5,962 nt of DNA from an uncultured bacterium (GCA_900556295.1 USOK01000105.1:1-5962), one strand, 5' to 3'; shown: positions 1 to 5,295, counted from the first letter of the stretch. Numbers and translations: made by a program. The notes: generated by a model not told the origin, from the sequence alone.

Positions 1-124
1 CTATGTCTTTTAATCTGTCAATAATAAAATCTGCACAGCGAACCTGAATATATTCTTCTGCTTTTTCCATTTCCGCAACAGCTCTGCTTACTGTTGGGTC
101 AATATCATACCAACGTTTTTTCAT
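1..124 (-). CDS. Hypothetical protein, N-terminal 41 residues (runs off the left edge)
   Basis: An open frame reads leftward from an ATG at 124-122 and is still open at base 1, giving 41 residues beginning MKKRWYDIDP. The visible part is charged and looks helical: after the Trp-Tyr-Asp and Asp-Pro motifs (residues 5-10) come an Ala/Glu/Lys-rich stretch (15-24) and a Cys-Ala-Asp-Phe-Ile-Ile segment (30-35). There is no signal peptide or membrane segment, so a small cytoplasmic protein is likely. I do not recognise the family and assign no function. The start is supported by a very good promoter just upstream on the same strand (TTGACA, 17 bases, TATTAT) and by the lack of a better in-frame start. 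There is no Shine-Dalgarno sequence, and the predicted leader is only about 3 bases. It is divergent from the exported-protein gene at 200. Confidence 0.72.
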   Translation of the reverse strand, partial: MKKRWYDIDPTVSRAVAEMEKAEEYIQVRCADFIIDRLKDI

Positions 125-133
125 AATAAATTC

Positions 134-162
134 ATAATACAGATAGTTTTTAATTCTGTCAA
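134..162 (-). promoter_or_regulatory. Sigma-70-type promoter for the left-edge minus-strand gene
   Basis: On the minus strand a perfect TTGACA (-35, bases 162-157) is followed by 17 bases and TATTAT (-10, bases 139-134). The expected transcription start is near 127, only about 3 bases before the ATG at 124. Its -35 box lies one base from the -35 box of the opposite promoter at 164. Confidence 0.72.
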
Positions 163-163
163 G

Positions 164-193
164 TTGAAATTATTTGTTTGTATGTTGTATAAT
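164..193 (+). promoter_or_regulatory. Sigma-70-type promoter for the exported-protein gene; predicts a leaderless mRNA
   Basis: TTGAAA (-35, 164-169), an 18-base spacer and a perfect TATAAT (-10, 188-193). Exactly six bases separate the -10 box from the ATG at 200, so the usual start point (+1) falls on the A of the start codon. This is the main reason for rejecting the longer reading frame from the TTG at 164, because that TTG is the -35 box itself. Confidence 0.75.
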
Positions 194-199
194 TCTGCT

Positions 200-1357
200 A
201 TGAAAAAGAGATTAATAGCTTTATTTATATTATTTTCATTTATAGGAACAAATTCGGCTGTATTTGCGGATGTTTTGCAGGGGCATGCAGAAAAATCTGA
301 AAAGTACGAACAGCAGTTACAGCAGGAACTTTTTACCGGAAAAGTTGAAACATTGGACAGAAAAGATGTTATTAATATGACTGTTTCTCAAGTATTGGAC
401 AGTAATATTAATATTGAAGGAGATGAATTTTTTGCAGAGGTAACAGATGAAGTAAAAGGCGATAAAGGCGTGATTATTCCGAAAGGAACGATTGCCCATG
501 GAAAAATTACTCAAACCGGAGATGCCAAACGTCTTGGACGTCAAGCATGGATAAACTTGGATTTTGATTATTTGGTAACTCCGGATGGGCGAGAAATTCC
601 GATTGAAGGCAAAATGTCTACAAAACTTCATCCGGTAGCAGAAGCATCTAAAATAGTTGTACAAGATGTCGGCTATACGGTTGCTGGTGGAGCAGTTGGA
701 GGGTTTATGGCTCTTAATTGGCTTGGTTTGGAAGCTGCTATCGCATCTCAAGGCTATACAATAGCCGGTGGGGCTGCGGTTGGGGGAGCAATCGGTTTAG
801 GAATGGCTTTGATAAGAAAAGGTAGTGATGTATTGATTGCACCTGGGGATCAAATCAGAGTTAAAATTAATACTGCAGTGGAACTCCCTGTATATAAGGA
901 GAGTGCTTTAATGCAGCATGAAATGTTTTATCCTGGTTTGGATATTCGCATCAGTGATATTAAACATGAGAAAGATCCGTTTGGTGAAGTTAATACGATT
1001 ACTTTGACTGTAATGATTTCTAATATGTCCGATAAAACTTTTTCGGGGTTGGATATGGCCTTAGTAAATGATTATAATTCTGTTTTTAGACCGTCCATTT
1101 TTGGTGATACAAAGTTAATGTTTAAACAAATTCGTCCCGGAGATAAATTCGCTGGAAGAGTTTCTTTTGCTGTGGATAATATAAACAGAAATTTTTGGTT
1201 GACATTTTATGATAGAAGAAATGGTACAGCATTAACAAAAATATCAATTGATAATGCATATAGGAATGTTTCTGAAAAGACAAAAAAGAAAAATCAAAAA
1301 TTAAGAAAGAAAAAAACAAACTTTAAAAAAGAGGAGGATCTCCTAGATATAAGGTAA
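200..1357 (+). CDS. Exported protein with VirB10/TrbI-like motifs, a glycine-zipper segment and a possible Ig-like C-terminal domain
   Basis: A protein of 385 residues, function unknown. Residues 1-23 form a Sec signal peptide: MKKR, a hydrophobic core, and probable cleavage after Val-Phe-Ala (A23). Residues 55-145 carry motifs reminiscent of the VirB10/TrbI beta-rich domain: a 'GDEFFAEVTDEV' stretch (74-85), IPKGT (93-97), GRQAWINLDF (113-122) and PDGREIPIEG (128-137). Residues 157-206 are two glycine/alanine-rich hydrophobic stretches (VAGGAVGG, IAGGAAVGGAIG), like glycine zippers that insert or pack in membranes. They are followed by an APGDQIRVKI strand (214-223), which resembles the closing motif of the same domain. 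Residues 241-352 look like a beta-sandwich of the DUF4352/Ig type (LTVMISNMS, IRPGDKFAGRVSF). The tail (359-377) is very lysine-rich. The start at 200 is chosen because it begins the signal peptide and sits six bases after a TATAAT. No Shine-Dalgarno site is present. The VirB10 relation is inferred from motifs only. No conjugation genes adjoin it, so a stand-alone envelope role is more likely than a secretion-channel role. Confidence 0.88.
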   Translation: MKKRLIALFILFSFIGTNSAVFADVLQGHAEKSEKYEQQLQQELFTGKVETLDRKDVINMTVSQVLDSNINIEGDEFFAEVTDEVKGDKGVIIPKGTIAHGKITQTGDAKRLGRQAWINLDFDYLVTPDGREIPIEGKMSTKLHPVAEASKIVVQDVGYTVAGGAVGGFMALNWLGLEAAIASQGYTIAGGAAVGGAIGLGMALIRKGSDVLIAPGDQIRVKINTAVELPVYKESALMQHEMFYPGLDIRISDIKHEKDPFGEVNTITLTVMISNMSDKTFSGLDMALVNDYNSVFRPSIFGDTKLMFKQIRPGDKFAGRVSFAVDNINRNFWLTFYDRRNGTALTKISIDNAYRNVSEKTKKKNQKLRKKKTNFKKEEDLLDIR

Positions 1358-1381
1358 TTGTAACGAATTTATACAATTGTC
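1356..1381. promoter_or_regulatory. Candidate dyad operator for the BlaI-family repressor
   Basis: A perfect 7-base inverted repeat, AATTGTA (1356-1362) and TACAATT (1372-1378), has 9 bases between its arms and overlaps the stop codon of the preceding gene. Its right arm is part of TACAATTGTC (1372-1381), which matches seven of eight fixed positions of the TACA-N2-TGTA operator core known for the CopY/BlaI/MecI family. It abuts the -35 box at 1382. That placement suits autorepression, but the assignment is inference. Confidence 0.42.
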
Positions 1382-1409
1382 TTGAAATAAAAACAAACTA
1401 TGTTACAAT
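1382..1409 (+). promoter_or_regulatory. Sigma-70-type promoter of the BlaI-family operon
   Basis: TTGAAA (1382-1387), a 16-base spacer and TACAAT (1404-1409). The expected start is near 1416, giving a leader of about 29 bases that carries the Shine-Dalgarno sequence AGAGGA (1435-1440). The early leader contains a tandem TTAGTAG repeat (1411-1424). The -10 box contains TACA and could be part of a second, poorer repressor site. Confidence 0.65.
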
Positions 1410-1444
1410 GTTAGTAGTTAGTAGTAAAGAAAGTAGAGGAACGT

Positions 1445-1786
1445 ATGGTTTGCGGTAAATTGGAAATTGATATTTTGAATTCATTTTGGTCTTTGACGAA
1501 GGATAACGAAGACAGAGATGTTTCTATTCAAGATATTGTTGATGATTTGTCTGCTAACGGTGTTGAAAGGGCTTATACAACTATTAAAACAGTAATGGAT
1601 AGACTTACTGTAAAAGCGATATTAGTTCGTTACAAAGTTGGTAAAAAATTCTTCTATAAATCTGCTATGAATAAAGAAGAAATGGCTTTAGATGCTGTTA
1701 AAACAGTTGCAGAACAATTCTTTGATGGCAATTTTACAGATATGATTAGATTTATCGAAAGAGAATCAGAAAATATTTTAGTGTAG
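1445..1786 (+). CDS. BlaI/MecI/CopY-family transcriptional repressor
   Basis: A protein of 113 residues, matching the penicillinase-repressor family (typically 110-140). It has an N-terminal winged helix and a short C-terminal dimerisation region. Residues 4-38 give helices 1-2 (LEIDILNSFWSL, IQDIVDDL). Residues 42-60 are the recognition helix, with the family signature AYTTIKTVMDRLTVKAIL, and 61-72 form the wing (VRYKVGKKFFYKS). The acidic C-terminus (76-113) is the expected dimer interface. Family members bind TACA/TGTA dyads and repress beta-lactamase, copper-export or other envelope-stress genes. Release occurs by proteolysis through BlaR1/MecR1 or by metal binding. No such sensor is encoded here, and Cys3 is the only cysteine, so a CopY-type metal cluster is unlikely. 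Start: ATG preceded by AGAGGA with a 4-base gap. It is the first gene of an apparent three-gene operon and probably autoregulates. The regulated target is unknown. Confidence 0.92.
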   Translation: MVCGKLEIDILNSFWSLTKDNEDRDVSIQDIVDDLSANGVERAYTTIKTVMDRLTVKAILVRYKVGKKFFYKSAMNKEEMALDAVKTVAEQFFDGNFTDMIRFIERESENILV

Positions 1787-1787
1787 T

Positions 1788-2177
1788 ATGAGTGTTTTAG
1801 AAGATAGAGTTTATGTAGCCGGTCTTATTAGGCAGGTATTAATTTCTCGTTTGTGTGTAAGAGAAGCTATTTTGAATTTTCCACGTGATACAGAAGATAA
1901 AAGTATTCAATCTGCATTTCACGCGCTTGTGCACTATGAAGCTGATGAAGATTTACGTGCTAGAGATAGTTTGTATAGAGAAGAACAAGACGATTATTTA
2001 GAATTTATATCATATGTTTTAGAACGAGGTGAAGATTTACCAGAAAATATTATCGAAAACTATGAAAAATATTATGCTTGTGCTAATATCCCTCATGAAG
2101 AAAACACAAAAGGTTTTTTTAAAGGTTTTTTCAGGTTCCTGAACATTAAAGGAAGTTCTGACGTAAACATTAAATAA
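1788..2177 (+). CDS. Small acidic hypothetical protein coupled to the BlaI-family repressor
   Basis: A protein of 129 residues with no family I recognise. It starts one base after the repressor's stop codon and has no Shine-Dalgarno sequence of its own, so it is probably translated by coupling from the upstream gene. The body (residues 1-98) appears all-helical and acidic: residues 5-31 include VAGLIRQVLISRLCVREAIL, residues 38-72 are rich in Glu, Asp and Arg, and residues 73-98 continue in the same style. It lacks a signal peptide and so should be cytoplasmic. The end is different in character: residues 108-121 (KGFFKGFFRFLNIK) are basic and aromatic, built from a tandem KGFF repeat, and could be an amphipathic membrane-binding helix. 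Tight linkage suggests it works with the repressor, perhaps as co-regulator or sensor, but that is inference. It is not a BlaR1/MecR1 homologue: no zinc-protease motif and no membrane spans. Confidence 0.85.
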   Translation: MSVLEDRVYVAGLIRQVLISRLCVREAILNFPRDTEDKSIQSAFHALVHYEADEDLRARDSLYREEQDDYLEFISYVLERGEDLPENIIENYEKYYACANIPHEENTKGFFKGFFRFLNIKGSSDVNIK

Positions 2178-2210
2178 CAGTTTATACAAAGTTATAATTA
2201 AGGAGAAAGA

Positions 2211-3254
2211 ATGAAGAAGAAATTATTAACATTATTAGCAGTAATGTTGCTTGTTAGCGGATGTGCTCTTGCGAAACCAAAGCAAAATACATTAGATGTT
2301 TTGCCGTTATTTTCATCTCAATCAAACCAAGCAAACAGGTTATGGGTTGGGACTTTCCAACTTGCTTGGAATGATTTGATGGATGGTATTGTAAAAGGAC
2401 CGGTTTTGTTTACAGGCAAAACTCCGTCTGTAGTAAGACAATTGAACAACCAGGATTTTAAAGCTGATCAATTGTCAGAAAATTCATATTACAAAACATA
2501 TGGAGAAACTTCCCCAGAACTAAAAAAAGCTATAGAGGAAGGTATCAAAGAAAAATTTGGTGAAACAAGCGATGTTTTGGACGGTGCTGATTGGACAAGA
2601 GCGAATGGGAAATACACAGTTTACGCTATGTTGAAGAAAGATTTCAAATTCTTAAAGGCTTTTGACAAGCTAAAATCTGAAAAATTCGGAAAATCTGCAA
2701 AGAAAGTTCAATACTTTGGAATTGACAAAAAGAGCAACCACGAATTGTATGACAACGTAACTGTTTTATTCTACAACTCTTCAAAAGATTTTGCAGTAGG
2801 CTTATTAACACAAAGTGACGATATCGTATATTTATACAGAACTGATGATAACAAATCTTTTGACAAGCTTTACGCTGATATGCAAAAGAAACAGTCTGCA
2901 TATAAAGATGTGGCAGATTTTGGAGAAAAAGATGAACTAAAAGTTCCAAATATCAATTTATATAAACTAAAATCTTTTGACGAAGTATGCGAAAGACAAA
3001 TTAAAGGAACAAATATAAAAATTGACAAAGCAGTCGAAACAGTTGATTTCAAAATGAACAACGAAGGTGTTAAATTGAAATCAGAAGCATTAATTATGAC
3101 TAAAATGACAGCGTTAGCACCGGAAGCTTCTCATCCGAGAAAACTTTATTTCAATGATACATTTGTAATGTTCTTGCAAGAAAGAGATAAGCAACAACCT
3201 TATTTCGCTCTTAGAGTTGATGATGTTGCTGCAATTAACAAATTACAAAAATAA
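2211..3254 (+). CDS. Lipoprotein, possibly with a serpin-like fold
   Basis: A protein of 347 residues. A type II signal peptide is clear: MKKKLLTLLAVMLL followed by the lipobox Val-Ser-Gly-Cys, with lipidation expected at Cys18. The remainder is soluble and should face the periplasm or outside. It resembles clostridial-type hypothetical proteins that I recall as sharing RLWVGTFQLAWNDLMD (43-58), a long helical and charged region (80-160), VTVLFYN (183-189) and a C-terminal EALIMTKMTAL / LYFNDTFVMFLQER pair (293-303, 313-326). The C-terminal order (a strand rich in Glu-Gly-Lys-Ser-Glu-Ala, then a Phe-rich 'FNDTFVMFLQE' strand ending in 'PYFALRVDD') recalls the last strands of serpins. I offer that as a weak structural guess, not an activity. 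Start: ATG with Shine-Dalgarno AAGGAGA (2200-2206). It lies 33 bases after the preceding gene with no terminator between, so it is probably the last gene of the BlaI-family operon. A strong terminator follows. Confidence 0.9.
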   Translation: MKKKLLTLLAVMLLVSGCALAKPKQNTLDVLPLFSSQSNQANRLWVGTFQLAWNDLMDGIVKGPVLFTGKTPSVVRQLNNQDFKADQLSENSYYKTYGETSPELKKAIEEGIKEKFGETSDVLDGADWTRANGKYTVYAMLKKDFKFLKAFDKLKSEKFGKSAKKVQYFGIDKKSNHELYDNVTVLFYNSSKDFAVGLLTQSDDIVYLYRTDDNKSFDKLYADMQKKQSAYKDVADFGEKDELKVPNINLYKLKSFDEVCERQIKGTNIKIDKAVETVDFKMNNEGVKLKSEALIMTKMTALAPEASHPRKLYFNDTFVMFLQERDKQQPYFALRVDDVAAINKLQK

Positions 3255-3269
3255 AATTTCATTAATAAA

Positions 3270-3305
3270 AAAGACGAGGTTACAGAAATGTAATCTCGTT
3301 TTTTT
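3270..3305 (+). terminator. Rho-independent terminator after the lipoprotein gene
   Basis: An 11-base-pair stem pairs ACGAGGTTACA (3274-3284) with TGTAATCTCGT (3289-3299), with one G-U pair and a GAAA tetraloop (3285-3288). Seven Ts (3299-3305) follow. An A-run before the stem can extend pairing with the T-run and gives the opposite strand a T-tract too. It closes the 1445-3254 operon and insulates radA. Confidence 0.9.
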
Positions 3306-3306
3306 A

Positions 3307-3315
3307 TGCTAATAT
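3307..3315 (+). promoter_or_regulatory. Extended -10 promoter of radA; predicts a leaderless mRNA
   Basis: TG-N-TAATAT forms an extended -10 element (TG at 3307-3308, hexamer 3310-3315). No good -35 box is present 17 bases upstream, where the terminator stem lies. Exactly six bases separate the hexamer from the ATG at 3322, so transcription would begin at the start codon. There is no Shine-Dalgarno sequence. With only 16 bases between terminator and ATG, no conventional leader would fit. Confidence 0.6.
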
Positions 3316-3321
3316 TAAACT

Positions 3322-4695
3322 ATGGCAAAAGTAAAATCGAAATGGGTATGTCAAGAATGTGGATACGAAGCAGCCGGATATTTGGGAAAATGTCCTGAAT
3401 GCGGAAGTTGGGGAAGTTTGGTTGAAGAAATGCAATTTGCCACACCAAAAGCAACTCAAAACTCTGTTCACGATGAATTTATAAATACTGAAAAACCGGA
3501 GCTTTTAAAAGATATTCATATCGGCGAAGAAGTTCGTGTTTCAACAAATATATCTGAGTTTGACCGAATTTTAGGCGGTGGACTCGTTCAAGGTTCTCTT
3601 GTTCTTATTGCAGGCGACCCTGGGATAGGAAAATCCACAATACTTTTGCAAACAAGCGGACAACTTTGCAAGAACAATAAAAAAGTTTTATACGTTTCTG
3701 CAGAAGAAAGCGCAAGTCAACTAAAATTGCGTGCTCAAAGGCTCTCAATAAACTCTGACAACCTTTATGTTTATCCGCAAACCTCAATGGAAAGTATTAA
3801 GTCACAGATTGAAGATATCGCTCCCGACATCGTTGTTATAGACAGTATCCAAGCAATTTACTCGCAAAATGTAGCGAGTTCCGCCGGAAGCGTTTCACAA
3901 ATCAGAGAATGTACAAACCTCTTGATGCACATTGCAAAATCCAAAAACATCACGGTAGTCGTAATCGGACACGTTACAAAAGATGGAAACATCGCAGGAC
4001 CAAAGGTCTTGGAGCACATGGTTGACACCGTCATTTACTTTGAAGGCGACAAATACAAGTCTTATAGAATGTTGCGTTCAATGAAAAACAGGTTTGGGAA
4101 TACTTCTGAAGTCGGGATTTTTGAAATGCATACAGACGGGCTTCACGAGGTTAAAAATCCTAATGAATTGTTCTTAAATGAACGTTCACAAGTCGCTGCT
4201 CCTGGTAGTGCAATTATCGTTACAAACGAAGGAACCCGCCCGCTTTTGGTTGAAATTCAAGCTCTTGTTGGTACAACTCCATACCCGACTCCAAGACGAG
4301 TTACAAACGGAGTCGACACAAGCAGAGTTTTACAGATTTTGGCAGTTTTAGAAAAACGAGTAGGGCTGAACCTCTCAAAACAAGATGTTTACGTAAACGT
4401 TATGGGTGGCATAGATGTTTCTGAACCGTCAGCAGACCTTGGAATTGCACTAGCTGTCGCAACTTGCGCAAGAGATGTTGTAGTTGACCCTCAAACTGTA
4501 ATTATCGGAGAAATCGGCTTGTCGGGCGAAATTCATCCTGTTAATAATATTGAAAAAAGATTGAATGAAGCAGTAATGTCAGGGTTTAAAAAGGCGATAA
4601 TTCCATTTGCTAATAAAATTGAAGATAAGAGAATTGAAATAGTTCCTGTAAAACGTTTGATGGATGCAATTACGGCTTGCGTTTCTGCACAGTAG
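3322..4695 (+). CDS. radA: DNA repair protein RadA (Sms)
   Basis: Full-length at 457 residues, the normal size for bacterial RadA. It is a RecA-related, DnaB-like hexameric ATPase that drives branch migration of recombination intermediates and helps process stalled forks in the cytoplasm. Domain order is canonical. A four-cysteine zinc finger lies at residues 10-27 (C10, C13, C24, C27). The RecA-like ATPase core has Walker A GDPGIGKST (98-106) and a Walker B strand VVIDS (171-175). The RadA-specific KNRFG motif is at 255-259. The C-terminal Lon-like domain (about 290-457) includes GGIDVSEPSADLGIALA (362-378). Nothing is truncated and all key residues are present. The ATG start gives the family's standard N-terminus (MAKxKxKWVCQECGYE). 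It is transcribed alone: a terminator lies just upstream and the next gene is on the opposite strand. Confidence 0.98.
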   Translation: MAKVKSKWVCQECGYEAAGYLGKCPECGSWGSLVEEMQFATPKATQNSVHDEFINTEKPELLKDIHIGEEVRVSTNISEFDRILGGGLVQGSLVLIAGDPGIGKSTILLQTSGQLCKNNKKVLYVSAEESASQLKLRAQRLSINSDNLYVYPQTSMESIKSQIEDIAPDIVVIDSIQAIYSQNVASSAGSVSQIRECTNLLMHIAKSKNITVVVIGHVTKDGNIAGPKVLEHMVDTVIYFEGDKYKSYRMLRSMKNRFGNTSEVGIFEMHTDGLHEVKNPNELFLNERSQVAAPGSAIIVTNEGTRPLLVEIQALVGTTPYPTPRRVTNGVDTSRVLQILAVLEKRVGLNLSKQDVYVNVMGGIDVSEPSADLGIALAVATCARDVVVDPQTVIIGEIGLSGEIHPVNNIEKRLNEAVMSGFKKAIIPFANKIEDKRIEIVPVKRLMDAITACVSAQ

Positions 4696-4705
4696 AATTT
4701 AACAT

Positions 4706-4730
4706 TTTGTCAATGAATTATTTTGACGAA
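4706..4730. terminator. Weak hairpin between convergent genes, possible bidirectional terminator
   Basis: TTTGTCAA (4706-4713) pairs with TTGACGAA (4723-4730) as an 8-base-pair stem with one G-U pair and a 9-base loop. It sits in the 43-base gap between the radA stop and the stop of the minus-strand membrane protein. The flanks are AT-rich but lack a long T-run on either strand, so termination here would be modest. Confidence 0.4.
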
Positions 4731-4738
4731 TATTTTAA

Positions 4739-5068
4739 TTATTTCGTTGCTACTCCTTTTGCATCTTTCAGTATAAAAGGTCTTACGAAAGCCCAAGTTC
4801 CGTATAATGACGTCAAAAGTCCTGCAAGCATTGTCCCTTTAAAAAGTTTTGGGTGTTTAACTCGATCTACTAATCCGCCTATTGTGACCAATGTTGTTCC
4901 GGTCATAATTCCTAAATATCCCTTGAAAATTGTACGAGAAACAACAATTGTATCTGTCATATCTGCAGAATTTTTGACGTGTTTGTGCAGATTGTCCAAA
5001 AAACCGTCTTTTTTCGGTTGAGTGTTGCCATAAAAGTGTTGACCATAAGTGATGTTTGCTATTTTCAT
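4739..5068 (-). CDS. Small membrane protein with two predicted transmembrane segments, coupled to an XRE regulator
   Basis: A protein of 109 residues, not recognised. The N-terminal part (1-45) is soluble, begins MKIANITYGQHFYG and is rich in Lys, His and Asp. Two hydrophobic segments follow, at residues 48-67 (IFKGYLGIMTGTTLVTIGGL) and about 76-100 (FKGTMLAGLLTSLYGTWAFV...). They are joined by a short basic loop (DRVKHPK), and the tail is KDAKGVATK. This makes a helical hairpin in the inner membrane. There is no cleavable signal. Start: the Shine-Dalgarno-like AAGGGG overlaps the stop codon of the upstream XRE gene and lies 5 bases before the ATG, with only 9 bases between stop and start. 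The two are therefore almost certainly co-transcribed and coupled. The pairing of a small HTH regulator with a small membrane protein recalls regulator/membrane-partner cassettes, but no function can be assigned. Confidence 0.85.
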   Translation of the reverse strand: MKIANITYGQHFYGNTQPKKDGFLDNLHKHVKNSADMTDTIVVSRTIFKGYLGIMTGTTLVTIGGLVDRVKHPKLFKGTMLAGLLTSLYGTWAFVRPFILKDAKGVATK

Positions 5069-5077
5069 AATTTCCCC

Positions 5078-5281
5078 TTAGTCTGGGATATATTCGAGTA
5101 TATCCTGAATTCTACAATCGAGAGCATAACACAATTTGTTTATAGTTTCAAGTTCTATTGTTTTGGTTCTGTTGTGATAAATTTTAAAAACTGCTACATG
5201 ACTCAAACCTGCGACTCTTGCAGTTTCAGCCATGTTCATACGTCTAATTCCCATCATTTCTGATAACTTATTTTTAATCAT
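5078..5281 (-). CDS. Small XRE/Cro-CI-family HTH transcriptional regulator
   Basis: A protein of 67 residues that is essentially one helix-turn-helix domain of the HTH_26-like Cro/CI type. Helix 1 is at residues 2-13, helices 2-3 carrying the HTH are at 16-35 (MAETARVAGLSHVAVFKIYH), a short loop NRTKTIEL follows, then helix 4 ETINKLCYALDC (45-56). It ends in the family-typical IQDILEYIPD (58-67). It lacks a dimerisation or sensor domain, so it should bind DNA as a simple dimer and probably regulates its own divergent intergenic region. Start: the ATG at 5281 gives the full helix 1. There is no Shine-Dalgarno sequence, and a TATAAT at 5301-5296 (minus strand) would give a leader of only about 8 bases. 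It is followed by the coupled membrane-protein gene and is divergent from the pseudopilin gene, a position typical of a local repressor. Confidence 0.91.
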   Translation of the reverse strand: MIKNKLSEMMGIRRMNMAETARVAGLSHVAVFKIYHNRTKTIELETINKLCYALDCRIQDILEYIPD

Positions 5282-5295
5282 GAATAAAGTGTATC

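Noticed and set aside
164..199. TTG start extending the exported-protein gene by 12 residues
   Set aside because: The TTG is the -35 box of a good promoter, has no ribosome-binding site, and would place extra residues in front of a clean signal peptide beginning at 200.
317..1319. Minus-strand open frames inside the exported-protein gene
   Set aside because: They have Phe/Ser/Cys-rich composition typical of reverse-strand shadows, with no ribosome site, and lie fully within a supported gene.
1332..1344. AGGAG-GAT-CTCCT hairpin near the end of the exported-protein gene as a terminator
   Set aside because: The stem is only five base pairs, lies inside the coding region and has no T-run after it. 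The Shine-Dalgarno-like GGAGG in it has no start codon at a useful distance.
2109..2143. Programmed frameshift at the T7 run followed by the TCAGG/CCTGA palindrome
   Set aside because: The zero frame ends naturally just before the next gene's ribosome site, and the palindrome has a two-base loop that cannot form a stable hairpin. No extended product is evident.
2193..2198. TATAAT as an internal promoter for the lipoprotein gene
   Set aside because: No -35 hexamer stands at the right distance. The predicted start near 2205 would fall inside the strong Shine-Dalgarno site, cutting it off. Operon transcription from 1416 is simpler.
2644..3787. Minus-strand open frames inside the lipoprotein and radA genes
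   Set aside because: They are antisense shadows with no start signals or domains. The radA and lipoprotein frames are clear on the plus strand.
4677..5263. Two overlapping plus-strand open frames opposite the XRE/membrane-protein pair
   Set aside because: They have no ribosome sites and no recognisable domains, and they lie antisense to two well-supported genes that have coupled translation signals.
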